Shown: in pieces, positions 24,801 through 31,899 of the stretch
Layout of the letters: each line of letters opens with the position of its first letter
How positions within the stretch are numbered: position 1 is the stretch's first letter
Assembly: GCA_008508345.1 (NCBI GenBank)
Contig: QNGE01000758.1
Location: 36,616 to 100,615 of the forward strand
DNA: 64,000 bases
Direction of reading: 5' to 3'
DNA from: Paragonimus westermani
Lineage: Eukaryota; Platyhelminthes; Trematoda; Plagiorchiida; Troglotrematidae
Translations under genes and position numbers: made by a program
Notes under the pieces: generated by a model
Seen by the model: the letters and a program-made list of their open reading frames with translations, nothing else
What the model was told of the DNA's origin: nothing
The model's database searches: none

Positions 24801-27800
24801 AGCAGGCCTCGCTCTGTTTTGAAGCTTAACGCGATCCCGATCCCAGCTTGGCCACGCGATTCGGCCTCATCGTCACCAGAGATTAAGCGAACGAACAGCC
24901 GGTCCACAGCACTATCGTAGGAAAAACTTATGTAAAGGATAAAGCTATAATCCGTGAAACTTGTTTCGGACACCACACACTAAATTCCAGGCAGGAGTGA
25001 ATGCCCATCAGAACGGACTACTGATCTACCCGTAGCAGCGTGCAAAACTAAAGATACCAAGGAGCACCAATCGCCTTTGCCTCAAGAAGTGGAAATCAGA
25101 ACAAGTAAAAGAGTAAAAATCGGTGGAGTAGTCTGTCGGTTCAAAGATAACTTCGAATGCTTCACGTTCGTTTATATTGCCGAAAGGGTTCATCCTGGAG
25201 GAATCTGAAAGGAGCCTCCGGTTAAACAGCCCGATGAACTCGGTGGCAAGTGTGGGGTTTCTTTAGGAGATCCCAACCAAAGTTTCTGACTGTTAATTTG
25301 GACCTGAAAGGCGGTATAGTATTGGATTCTTTTGTGGATGCTACCCACAGCCAATGATTCAAAAGTCAGACTCATCTGGCAGTAGGCAGTACGTTAAGCT
25401 AAGAGAGGCGATGAAAGACTGACATCTGACACCGATTACCGCTGAACGCAGTAGATATACCTAGAGCTACAGCAAGCCTTCGAGAATATTGTTAGAATGA
25501 CGGCTATGTGAAATCATATGCCGGCAGCCGAGATGACCCAGTGAATGATGGAGTGCTGTTTATTCGCAGATGACTTACCTAACTTCCTTCTTCTTAAGTA
25601 AAAAGATAGTGGTGCAACGATAGTAGTGCAACAATTGGAAAAGTTCCGCTGTGTGGCCACATGGTCGGGTTACGGGCACGCCGACAGTCAGTAATGTTAA
25701 GTACAGTCCCAAAGGTGCAACCGTTTTCCTTTTGTCTGCTCCCGTCTGATATGTAAAACACATATGTGCCTGAGAAGACATTGTAGATGTCACTTTGGAC
25801 AGGACAGTCATAACTGACACATTCCGTTTGTCCGCGCTAATTACCGCATAGACACTTCGCATGTGTTACCTCAACGTGGTCCGATGTACCGCGACCTTTC
25901 CACCCGTTGGCCTGAAGCAATCCCCATTACAGATACTACTGCCGCCACTGTCGCGCGTGCCTTTGTTACACGTTGGGTCTCGAATTTCGGAGTGCCGTCC
26001 ACAATCACCACCGATCGAGGTTCCCAATTCGAATCTAAATTATTTCAACATCTTACAGAACTCTTGGGCTGTAAGCATATTCGTACTACTGCGTATCATC
26101 CAATGGCAAATGGCCTTGTTGAACGCTTCCATAGACACCTAAAAACTGCCATTATGGCTCATAAACGCAGTACGGATTGGTCCGAAATAATCCCGCTCAT
26201 TTTATTGGATCTGTTTCGGTCTACTCTCCACTGCTCCCCGGCAGAACTAGTTTATGGGACCACACTGCGTGTTCCAGGACAATTTTTCGTTCCGAACCAG
26301 AATAACACTTACGATCAAGTTACTTATGTAACGAAATTGAAATCATATATGGCAAAACTTCGATACACTGCACCACCATCTGTCAACACAAACCCCTATG
26401 TTCCTTCTCAGTTATCCAACTGTACACACGTATTTATCCGTTGTGATCGGGTACGGAAAGCCTTACAACCGCCGTACGATGGTCCCTTTCTCGTCATTTC
26501 CCGGCACGATAAATATTTCGTTATACAGTTCCCCAACAAAACTGGAACCATCTCGATTGACCGTTTAAAACCAGCATACAGTGATTCGACGGAACACACA
26601 CGACATGATACCGCTGACGACCCACCCAAGACGTTGCCCTCCACGAACACCACTTCCATGAAAACCACAACGGTCAATACTACACCGCCAACACGCACGA
26701 CGCGTTCAGGCAGACAGGTTCATTGGCCGGATCGCTACAACGCTTGTTCCGTACAACCAAAACCAGATTTTCGCGGGTTTTCAACAGCAATTTCTCTAGG
26801 GGGGGAGTATTTGTAGATGTCACTTTGGACAGGACATTCATAACTGACACATTCCGTTTGTCCGCGCTAATTACCGCATCGACACTTCGTATGTGTTACC
26901 TCAACGTGGTCCGATGTCCCGCGACCTTTTCACCCTACAATCCGAAACGCAAAGTGACCTCGTGAAACAGACGTGTTCATTCGTGATGCACCTGGCCCGG
27001 TGGACCATCCCAATCATGTCAACACCACAGGTGCCTGTACAACCCTCTCTCACCCACTCCCCCTCCACACACGCACAAATTATCTCACTCTTGGTGGGCC
27101 TGTCATTGGTCATGTTCACGATCAAACCAAAAGCCGTCAGGCCCTTTGACATGTAAAAACAAGTGGAGGTTTGAGACACAACACAACAGCGTCGTGCCTG
27201 TACTAGAGGACATGAACTAAATGGTACACAGTGGCACCGAAAGGATTTTGGCTCCGAGGCTCGTACTGTCTCACACAGCAAAGGAATTACGAGTCAAGGA
27301 TTATACTGACATCAACCCTGCTCTCTGAAACTCTCCCACAAGTCTCCGCATACTCAAGCAGTGATCTGCAACAATCATGTGTACAGAACTAGCAGGATTT
27401 TGATAAGTTCAAACACTTGGTTATCTAGCTCATTGTTCGTTTTTATGTCACACTGTTAATTACGTGTTATACATGCATGCTTTTTATTGGCGTCATTATC
27501 TTTTGGTGATAAGTAACTCTAGCGTCAATAACATCGGCTCTAGTCAATGTGGCTTACCGAATCATCCTAACACGCAAACCTGAGCATCACGCCAAAGCAG
27601 CATAAGTCGGACTCAGAGAGACAGTGGTTCAGATGTTGCCAAAAATACTTTTTGACACATTTCTTTGATCATTTGAGGCAGTAAACACACTCTGGTATCA
27701 TTAAGTTTGCCGTTGACATGAATTTTTATTAATTTATTCACTGCGGCGATGGACTTGATCGGAAGGTGCTGTGGCTCAAGCCACCGCCCATCCTAATGGT

Positions 27801-30800
27801 AAACTGAAATAAGCTAGAATAAAAACTATCTGGAAGAAACACAAGTGGATAAAACAGCCTCAAACATAACAGTTTTACGGAGGCAAGTACACCAGTGACC
27901 ACGGCACGCCCTGTTTTAGACAGAGTTACTAACTAACGATTTGGATGATCACGAAAACCTCAGCCGTATAGGTGACACACACTCATTACTAAACGGGACC
28001 ACCAGACTACATATTTCGTAACCTAGTCGTTAAACAACCATACGGCAATTTTACCCAACTGTCGGTGATTTCGATATGTAATGACTGATGTGGTAAACGC
28101 TCAGCTACCATGCACAGTACATGGCCCACTATTGCAGTCTCTGCAACTAGGTAGTTGACCAAGTGACAGCGCATACTGGGTGCTCAAAAATACACGCTGG
28201 CGAACGGCCATCTTATTAACGAGATTGTCGCATCGTGTGTGCTAATTAGCGGAGGCGAAAACGGGTATACACAACACGCCCATCTACACCTTTCTTTAAC
28301 AAAAACCGGACTTCTCTCCGACGCCAATGATGAAATACGTTGTAAAAGGCAACACTTGACATTGCCATTCTCGTTGGCAATTCACCAAACTGATGAGATG
28401 GTGCTCCTCAAGAATGTGAGACTGTCCACAGTCGCAAGTGGGATACCTAAGTCATTAAGCAGAATTTCATACACTCCATTCCGGTCATCCACCTGAATCC
28501 GAACGCTCTGCATGCCTTCGGTATTCGGGCTGAAGAAGATAATGTCACGCACATATTCCGCTTCGGTAAACTTAGCGCCATGAATAAACCCGGCACCGAA
28601 CCCACTGGATTCCTCGACCTCAATTTCCAAACTGTCATCCGTGACGAAAGTGAACACGAAGAGGAGATCGGACAACTTTGGATAGTACTATTATATGATG
28701 AACATGTGGGACAGTCATCAGTAAACTCTCACTCTGCTTTTAGTGAACATACAAAAATCTTAAGATTCGCGCACTTCTCCGGATCTTCTCTGCGAAAGAG
28801 ACGATTCTAAAGGATGATGCCGGCAACCGTCAGGACATAAAAGGACTATGACAATCAGCTGTCTGTATAAGTGCTGATGCTCCAAGATCCGTCACAGGAC
28901 GAAAATGAGGTCACTGTACTCTTGCTTGTTCTTCGCGTGAATGACCCTCTAGGTTAAGTGGACGGGCGTAAAATGAGGCCAGTAGGTAACTGACGTAATT
29001 GGTACTATGAGGGTGCTTGCGTAGCTGTCACAAGCACTTCGAGACCCCTTTATGGAGAATAGAATAACTGTTGGTAAGTGCTAATCGTCAAACGCCTGCC
29101 CAGCTCCCCACACTGTCTAGAGGAGGTGCTCCACCTCTGATGTCCGCCCCTCTCGTCCAACCTTGAAAAGAGGGGAGGGACCCAGCAGCTTTGTTATCCT
29201 TTAATAAGTGAAACTCCAGGGTCGTTTCTGCTACCAACGCAGAACAACCAGACACTCAATAACTAACCGTCCGAGTTCCGTATTCTGTGGCCCAAATGAT
29301 ATGGGCTACACTGTTTCCCAAAACGTTCAGCCTACCTGTTAAGTCAGCGCCAGCGATTGATGACAAAGGCCATGTTTTTTCAAATGTGGCTTCGTTTACA
29401 ACGAATCAACGGCCAATAAAACCCCGATTCGAGAAACGTAGCAGATTGTTACTCCCACATTAAAAAGTCCCGCTATCTCTTTCAAATGTTCGACTGAGTG
29501 ATGTTCACGGTCTCCGCACAAGTTTTTAGCCAAGTTGCATCTGAGTTCTCGACGGGTTCCGTCCTAATTAGAGCCAGGTAACATTGGTGACGCTCGCTCA
29601 CAAGGTCACAGAAGTCCAATTCCGTCACAACTGTAACGCTTTCCTCGTTGCTGCGACTTGATTACAGTATCCACTAGGTAATCAAGTCCAATTCGAACTG
29701 AGCAATTTGTTCATCAGTGCCACCTTATAAACTTCACTTGCAAACTCTTCACCTGAATGCCACCTAACCACGTTGCATTTGCAAATGCACGACCACTCAG
29801 CAAATGACAATAGCATATTCGGAATCAAGGTGGTTGCCCCAAAATGTACTACGGGCTTTAACAGATTGACACCGTCCCTGTCTGCTATTAGGTCGGTTTG
29901 TGTCCACAGATACTATGCCCAGGACAATTTACATTTGACACAACGCCTCGTTCTGTGTTGGAATGTGATACTTGGAACATGCTGAACATCAGACGGACAT
30001 AACTGTGGCAGCCTGTCAGGAATAGCGATACGTCGTTTTCGGGCACTAAAAACCTCCTCTGGCGAGCAGGCACTAAGAAGAGCGTTCAAATCACCGGCTA
30101 GTATGATGATCTTTGAAATTTTGGTCTGCTTCAAAAGACCAACAAAGGTATCACAGAGTGCACTCCCAGTTGCACCTGAAAAACAATCCCTTAGAGCATA
30201 CGTCCGGATAGAGTATATAACACCCTTCTAATTCGCGCCGAAAGACATTAAGCGACGAAGAAAGTGACAGCAAATATCGGGGTCCAATCAACTGGGCACT
30301 GCGCTGTTTCGGAACTCAGTACCATTCCCGCTCCGGCCTGACGAGATGCAGCTTCGGTCTCAGTAGAAATCCTGAAGCTTTTGGCGGTTAGCAGTATCGT
30401 ATCGTTTTTCTAGAGATCATCCACTCACAAATGTAGGATAGAAACTGGGCGAAGAAGCTGGAAAAAACTATCCCGACAGCCCTATTCAGGTCATCATGAT
30501 TAGGGAATCGGAACGAGCACTAGCCTGTGTAAAGGCACAATGCACGGCAGACTGGCTTTTGTCATCTTGATGAACGGCATGAATAAAAGTCAGACGCATT
30601 TCCTTCCAACCCTGCACATATTTAGATGTCCCATCAACTTGTAAATGTTAAGGCGAAAATGACAGAGTAAGCACGACCAAATACGTGGTTCACTCAGGAA
30701 GCAAGCAATAGTACATTAGGTGCATATAATCTTTAACATGAGGCTTTGAACGTGAAGACAATTGCCTCGAAAAACGAATTTGAATTATACACCCAAACCA

Positions 30801-31473
30801 CGACCTGCCTGCAATGCGTGCGGTGGGAGAAATTTTTTAAACTCCTGCATATCACCTTGGTATCCAAAAGTAAATATCAAATCAGCTTCATCCACAACTA
30901 AGTGTTTTAAACTGGCGAAACTTAAGTGGTCAGAGCGCAGATGAGAGAGGACGCGGGCGGGCGTACCGATCACGATATCCGGATTTTCCGCCAGCAGAGG
31001 TCTGAAAAACAGACAATGAATCCAAATGAGAACGTACCGAAGAGCGTCTACATCTGTATGTTGCGAAACATCAACGAAAGTCACATTTTTTGCCGCATAT
31101 TTACACAAAAGTCGTACGTTTTTGTAGGCCTGACTGCACAACTCCTTTGTAGGAGCAAGCAAAAGTACAGTTGTGCATTGCTCTCTAAAAAGCTGACGGC
31201 CCTCATAACTACTATCTGCGCATACTTGTTTAGTCTGCAAAATTTCGTGCAAAATAGGAATAACAAATGCTGCTGTCTTGCCAGAGCCAGTCTTCGCGTG
31301 CACGACGACACTTCTTTGCTCAAAAATCAGAGGAATGACAGCCTGTTGAACGTCCGTAGGCTTTTCCCACCCTAAATCGGCTATTGCCTTTAAGTAAAGA
31401 GCAAATAGCTGCTGTATACTTTTAAAAGCCTTTGATCCAAATTCAGCAAGTGAAACTCCTCCACCAGGGCCAT
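834..31473 (-). CDS. DDX56: DEAD-box ATP-dependent RNA helicase DDX56/Dbp9-like, seven exons, 3' end outside window
   Basis: The coding sequence is a join on the minus strand: 31473-31420, 31387-31038, 31001-30809, 20214-20072, 19166-19062, 13056-12880, 1099-834. The joins are in frame and give 429 codons. The family unwinds RNA in the nucleolus during 60S ribosome assembly. Approximate residue positions: Q motif 12-37, Walker A AKTGSGKT 49-56, PTKEL 97-101, VVDEAD 170-175, SAT 204-206, LIFTNS near 271-276, SRGIDF 352-357, HRVGRTAR 377-384. The order and the linker sequences match DDX56 rather than other DEAD-box families; human DDX56 has about 547 residues, so roughly the last 120 are missing. 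The ATG at 31473 precedes the Q motif by only a few residues, as in the family. No stop or frameshift lies within the exons, so the gene looks intact despite repeat-filled introns. Confidence 0.93.
2865..3100 (-). mobile_element. RTE-like LINE 3' end, diverged copy
   Basis: Read on the minus strand, 3100 to 3001 gives [10 protein letters not shown]...VHSISSSSA and a stop, the same C-terminus as at 1-84 and 24114-24386 but with an internal stop. The 3' UTR continues to about 2865 and ends near an ATG-rich tail. It is clearly older than the copies at 1 and 24000. Confidence 0.65.
3101..4277. other. Unassigned stretch with several overlapping open frames
   Basis: Open frames overlap on both strands: 3221-3520 minus (99 codons), 3341-3706 plus (121 codons) and 3725-3961 minus. 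Base composition is slightly GC-richer than the flanks, which suits decayed transposon coding sequence. I cannot match any frame to gag, protease or another domain with confidence, so no function is given. Confidence 0.3.
4278..7095 (+). mobile_element. RTE-like non-LTR retrotransposon, nearly full-length but inactivated
   Basis: Pieces of one endonuclease/reverse transcriptase polyprotein occur in the right order on the plus strand. They are the APE-type endonuclease start ([14 protein letters not shown], 4280), its middle ([20 protein letters not shown], near 4640-4700), its end ([26 protein letters not shown], 4825-4960), the RT motif GVRQG near 6127, the catalytic box as NADD near 6255, [18 protein letters not shown] near 6350-6410, and the C-terminal [11 protein letters not shown] to GWSPKD...MAEDRSQW (6617-7075). 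Frames change several times and there are many stops, for example after MQIGQK and in the RT linker, so it cannot make protein. It lies in helicase intron 6, opposite to the gene. In RTE elements the endonuclease nicks the target and the RT copies the element RNA there. Confidence 0.85.
7213..7295 (+). repeat. Diverged direct repeat, copy 1
   Basis: The block from AACGGATCC through CAGTGTGTG to TTTA recurs at 8053-8122 with about 70-75 percent identity by eye. An AT dinucleotide run (tatatatgtatatatata, 7199-7216) precedes this copy. I do not know the family. Confidence 0.5.
8053..8122 (+). repeat. Diverged direct repeat, copy 2
   Basis: This is the partner of 7213-7295: it shares AACGGATCC, GTGGAT-TGAA, CACT and AGTGTGT-CC/TC in the same order and at similar spacing. 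The interval between the copies is about 840 bp and contains no recognised gene. Confidence 0.5.
8481..8660 (-). mobile_element. Non-LTR reverse transcriptase C-terminal fragment
   Basis: Minus-strand translation gives [19 protein letters not shown] followed by [17 protein letters not shown]. The [12 protein letters not shown] block is the hallmark after the RT palm in RTE-like and related LINEs. A 98-codon frame at 8741-9037 minus may be older upstream sequence of the same element, but I cannot align it. The fragment is in helicase intron 6. Confidence 0.65.
9615..9618. other. 4-bp target-site duplication GGTC, left copy
   Basis: GGTC directly abuts the solo LTR and is repeated at 10340-10343. 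A 4-bp duplication is normal for Ty3/gypsy integration. Confidence 0.75.
9619..10339 (-). mobile_element. Ty3/gypsy solo LTR, 721 bp
   Basis: On the minus strand this begins TGTAGATGTCACTTTGG and ends GCGTCAATA. It matches the 719-bp 3' LTR at 26812-27530 along its whole length at high identity. GGTC flanks both ends (9615-9618, 10340-10343) and there is no internal region, so it is a solo LTR left by LTR-LTR recombination. Both strands carry an 86-87-codon open frame (9936-10196 plus, 9995-10258 minus), conserved in the other LTR copy; I see no domain in either. It has the same orientation as the helicase gene. Confidence 0.9.
10340..10343. other. 4-bp target-site duplication GGTC, right copy
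   Basis: This is the matching copy of 9615-9618, immediately outside the TGTAGATG end of the solo LTR. Confidence 0.75.
11551..11790 (+). mobile_element. RTE-like reverse transcriptase fragment
   Basis: Plus-strand translation gives [18 protein letters not shown] and then [10 protein letters not shown], which line up with the RTE block seen at 6350-6410 ([20 protein letters not shown]) and the following DKFVYLGS motif of the family. An ambiguous base (n) lies at 11566. The flanks are too eroded to extend the element. Confidence 0.6.
12880..13056 (-). CDS. DDX56: Helicase exon 6 (start of RecA-like domain 2)
   Basis: The acceptor is CTTCTATCAG before 13056 and the donor is AAATG|GTATGG after 12880. 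The exon encodes [20 protein letters not shown], then [21 protein letters not shown] and a short charged linker (residues 282-341). The pattern matches the RLRLFLEQF...ELPLRSRCH...ATD block of DDX56. Both ends are in phase 2, joining exon 5 (AA|A) and exon 7 (TG|C). Confidence 0.93.
14570..17710 (-). mobile_element. Ty3/gypsy (K02A2.6-like) retrotransposon pol, degenerate
   Basis: On the minus strand the pol domains are in canonical order: protease ([19 protein letters not shown], near 17490-17410), RT ([10 protein letters not shown] near 16600-16570, then KASKCSFF), RNase H ([13 protein letters not shown] near 16190), and integrase with [17 protein letters not shown] and CGNCA (15440-15340), VHLDFAGP (near 15280), [10 protein letters not shown] (15095) and [11 protein letters not shown] (15020-14990). 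The C-terminal [17 protein letters not shown] follows near 14660. The integrase D-D-E residues survive, but the frame shifts repeatedly and the protease has DTA where DTG is expected. I could not define the LTRs. It is in intron 5, same strand as the helicase. Confidence 0.85.
15784..15843 (+). repeat. (ATG)n / (GAT)n trinucleotide microsatellite
   Basis: About 20 repeats of ATG/GAT with one interruption (GATGACGATG) interrupt the gypsy element between its integrase and RNase H regions. It presumably expanded after insertion. Confidence 0.9.
19062..19166 (-). CDS. DDX56: Helicase exon 5 (motif IV)
   Basis: The acceptor follows a T run (CGTTTTTTTTAG, before 19166) and the donor is TTCAA|GTGAGT at 19062. 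The exon encodes [20 protein letters not shown] then [14 protein letters not shown] (residues 247-282), which matches the EEDKFLLLYALLKLSLIRGK...NTLERSY block of the family. It is only 105 nt long and was found by eye. Confidence 0.92.
19167..20071 (-). other. Helicase intron 4, 905 bp
   Basis: GTGAGT...TTTTTTAG boundaries. No repeat or gene is recognised inside. Confidence 0.8.
20072..20214 (-). CDS. DDX56: Helicase exon 4 (motif III, SAT)
   Basis: The acceptor is GCATCGTAG before 20214 and the donor is CATCAG|GTGAGT at 20072. The exon encodes [20 protein letters not shown] and then [20 protein letters not shown] (residues 200-247). LLSAT is motif III, which couples ATP hydrolysis to unwinding. 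It starts in phase 0 and ends in phase 2. Confidence 0.92.
23143..23352. repeat. 33-bp inverted repeat, 144-bp spacer
   Basis: The left arm 23143-23175 starts GGGACGCTGAGTTGAACGAC and ends GGCAAAAGCAGT; the right arm 23320-23352 is its reverse complement with one mismatch. The spacer has no coding potential. I see no target-site duplication outside the arms. Confidence 0.8.
23980..24976 (-). mobile_element. RTE-like LINE, internally deleted (endonuclease piece plus 3' end)
   Basis: On the minus strand, 24976 to about 24690 encodes part of the endonuclease ([20 protein letters not shown] then [12 protein letters not shown]). The RT domain is missing. Positions 24386-24114 encode the C-terminus ([40 protein letters not shown]) to the SSSSA stop. 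The 3' UTR ends in a short ATG-repeat tail (TCATCATCATCATC on the plus strand, 23981-23994), typical of RTE 3' ends. The last 195 bp are almost identical to 1-195. Confidence 0.8.
25778..25781. other. 4-bp target-site duplication ACAT, left copy
   Basis: ACAT directly precedes TGTAGATGTC and recurs at 27531-27534, right after the 3' LTR. Confidence 0.75.
25863..26816 (+). CDS. Chimeric open frame: LTR-derived start fused to gypsy integrase C-terminal half (317 aa)
   Basis: The first 12 or so residues come from LTR sequence ([12 protein letters not shown]). From residue 13 the frame is integrase: [30 protein letters not shown] (second catalytic Asp), [18 protein letters not shown] (catalytic Glu), then [12 protein letters not shown] [19 protein letters not shown] and a Thr/Pro-rich tail ending GGEYL just before the LTR. 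The first catalytic Asp and the zinc-binding domain are missing, so integrase activity is not expected. The frame is open for 317 codons with no stop, unusual among the decayed elements here. Its ATG lies in the LTR; whether it is translated is unknown. Confidence 0.85.
   Translation: MLPQRGPMYRDLSTRWPEAIPITDTTAATVARAFVTRWVSNFGVPSTITTDRGSQFESKLFQHLTELLGCKHIRTTAYHPMANGLVERFHRHLKTAIMAHKRSTDWSEIIPLILLDLFRSTLHCSPAELVYGTTLRVPGQFFVPNQNNTYDQVTYVTKLKSYMAKLRYTAPPSVNTNPYVPSQLSNCTHVFIRCDRVRKALQPPYDGPFLVISRHDKYFVIQFPNKTGTISIDRLKPAYSDSTEHTRHDTADDPPKTLPSTNTTSMKTTTVNTTPPTRTTRSGRQVHWPDRYNACSVQPKPDFRGFSTAISLGGEYL
26812..27530 (+). repeat. Complete 3' LTR of the truncated gypsy element, 719 bp
   Basis: This starts TGTAGATGTC after the polypurine tract and ends GCGTCAATA before ACAT. 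It matches the solo LTR at 9619-10339. Open frames of 87 codons (26893-27156 plus) and 126 codons (26901-27281 minus) lie within it. Confidence 0.9.
27531..27534. other. 4-bp target-site duplication ACAT, right copy
   Basis: Matches 25778-25781. Confidence 0.75.
27745..30430 (-). mobile_element. RTE-like non-LTR retrotransposon, old and degenerate
   Basis: On the minus strand the order is: endonuclease (AGAGMVLS near 30335, [20 protein letters not shown] at 30120-30060), RT palm ([20 protein letters not shown] near 28585-28520, where YVRD replaces the YADD box, then LATVDSLTF...STIS for the usual VDKFVYLGS block), and the C-terminus ([20 protein letters not shown] near 28130-28070) running to a 3' end near 27745. 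The last block matches [20 protein letters not shown] of the copy at 24386. Several frames are used, with many stops. It is on the same strand as the helicase, in intron 3. Confidence 0.75.
30809..31001 (-). CDS. DDX56: Helicase exon 3 (motifs Ib and II, DEAD box)
   Basis: The acceptor is GTTTTTCAG before 31001. The exon encodes [40 protein letters not shown] and [11 protein letters not shown] (residues 135-199). VDEAD is the Walker B motif that binds Mg-ATP. The frame-keeping 3' end is CAG|GCAGGT at 30809, a GC donor; a GT four bases further on (GCAG|GTCGTG) would break the frame with exon 4. Confidence 0.92.
31002..31037 (-). other. Helicase intron 2, 36-nt micro-intron
   Basis: GTACGT...TGTCTGTTTTTCAG. 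It is 36 nt, a multiple of three with no in-frame stop, so an automatic caller would read through it and add 12 residues (starting VLIWIHC) that are not in the family. Confidence 0.85.
31038..31387 (-). CDS. DDX56: Helicase exon 2 (Q motif end, Walker A, motif Ia)
   Basis: The exon encodes [20 protein letters not shown], then [20 protein letters not shown], an insertion of about 20 residues, and [20 protein letters not shown] (residues 19-135). The Gln of the Q motif is at residues 32/33 and the P-loop Lys at 55. It starts in phase 0 after a 32-nt intron and ends CG| in phase 2. Confidence 0.94.
31388..31419 (-). other. Helicase intron 1, 32-nt micro-intron
   Basis: GTATAC...TTTACTTAAAG. It is 32 nt with GT-AG ends. 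Removing it joins LLK to AIADLGW, exactly as the family requires; keeping it would shift the frame. Confidence 0.88.
31420..31473 (-). CDS. DDX56: Helicase exon 1 with start codon
   Basis: The 54-nt coding exon starts at the ATG at 31473-31471 and reads [30 protein letters not shown] corresponds to the aromatic start of the Q motif in DDX56. No ATG fits better nearby. The 5' UTR and promoter would lie above 31473; there I see only a weak TATA-like string (TTTATATA on the minus strand, near 31602-31595). Confidence 0.85.
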
Positions 31474-31899
31474 GACATTAGGGAGATCAGAAATAACAGC
31501 ACACACCCCATTGGTTGATTTTAGAAACTCAATGGGTCAAATGGTAGGAGAGAAACGTAGGGAACAGGTGCATTTAAGAATTCCGTATCTCACTATATAA
31601 AGTTTCACCTTCCCCAGAAACGCGCTGGAAACAAAAAGAAAGATGTAGTATCCGAACTAAGATAATAAATGTTAGTCAATACGAGCCTTGAAAATCGCCA
31701 CAGAGTTAGCAGGAACAACATGACCAGATTGAGAGTTCCAAGCCTTGCAAACATGTAGTAAAAAACGAATGCCTGCATTTTTGCCTACCATTTCAAGCGA
31801 TTAGTTTCAGAGGGTGCCCTTCCCCCAAGCCGTGCTATTTTCCTCGCTGAGCATCAATCGGCACGGATGATCCGATTCAATTTTTCCCCTTTAAAATCC
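31474..31899. other. Upstream region of the helicase gene
   Basis: This gap between the helicase ATG and the nearest LINE would contain the promoter and 5' UTR. No clear core promoter element, second gene or repeat is visible. Confidence 0.4.

Larger units (their letters stand above)
25782..27530 (+). mobile_element. Ty3/gypsy element reduced to partial 5' LTR, half an integrase and a complete 3' LTR
   Basis: Positions 25782 to about 25905 equal the first 124 bp of the 3' LTR (26812-26935) with few differences. They run straight into integrase codons at CGCGACCTTTCCACCCGTTGG, so one deletion removed the rest of the 5' LTR, the primer site, gag, protease, RT, RNase H and the N-terminal integrase. 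A polypurine tract (GGGGGGGAG, 26799-26807) precedes the 3' LTR. The duplication ACAT on both sides shows that the outer ends are the original ones. It is opposite in strand to the helicase and the solo LTR. Confidence 0.9.
20215..30808 (-). other. Helicase intron 3, 10.6 kb, apparently GC-AG
   Basis: The donor that keeps the frame is CAG|GCAGGT at 30809/30808; the acceptor is CGTAG at 20216-20215. Inside are a 33-bp inverted repeat (23143-23352), an internally deleted RTE, a truncated gypsy element and an older RTE. Positions 20220-23140 and 23360-23975 contain only short frames with no recognisable product, such as 20736-21101 minus. Confidence 0.7.

Noticed and set aside
28382..28675. Open minus-strand frame that first looked like a cadherin- or adhesion-type exon ([12 protein letters not shown]...VRIQVDD)
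   Set aside because: [18 protein letters not shown] followed by LATVDSLTF...STIS fits the RTE YADD box and the next VDKFVYLGS block, and the flanks are RTE endonuclease and RTE C-terminus in the right order.
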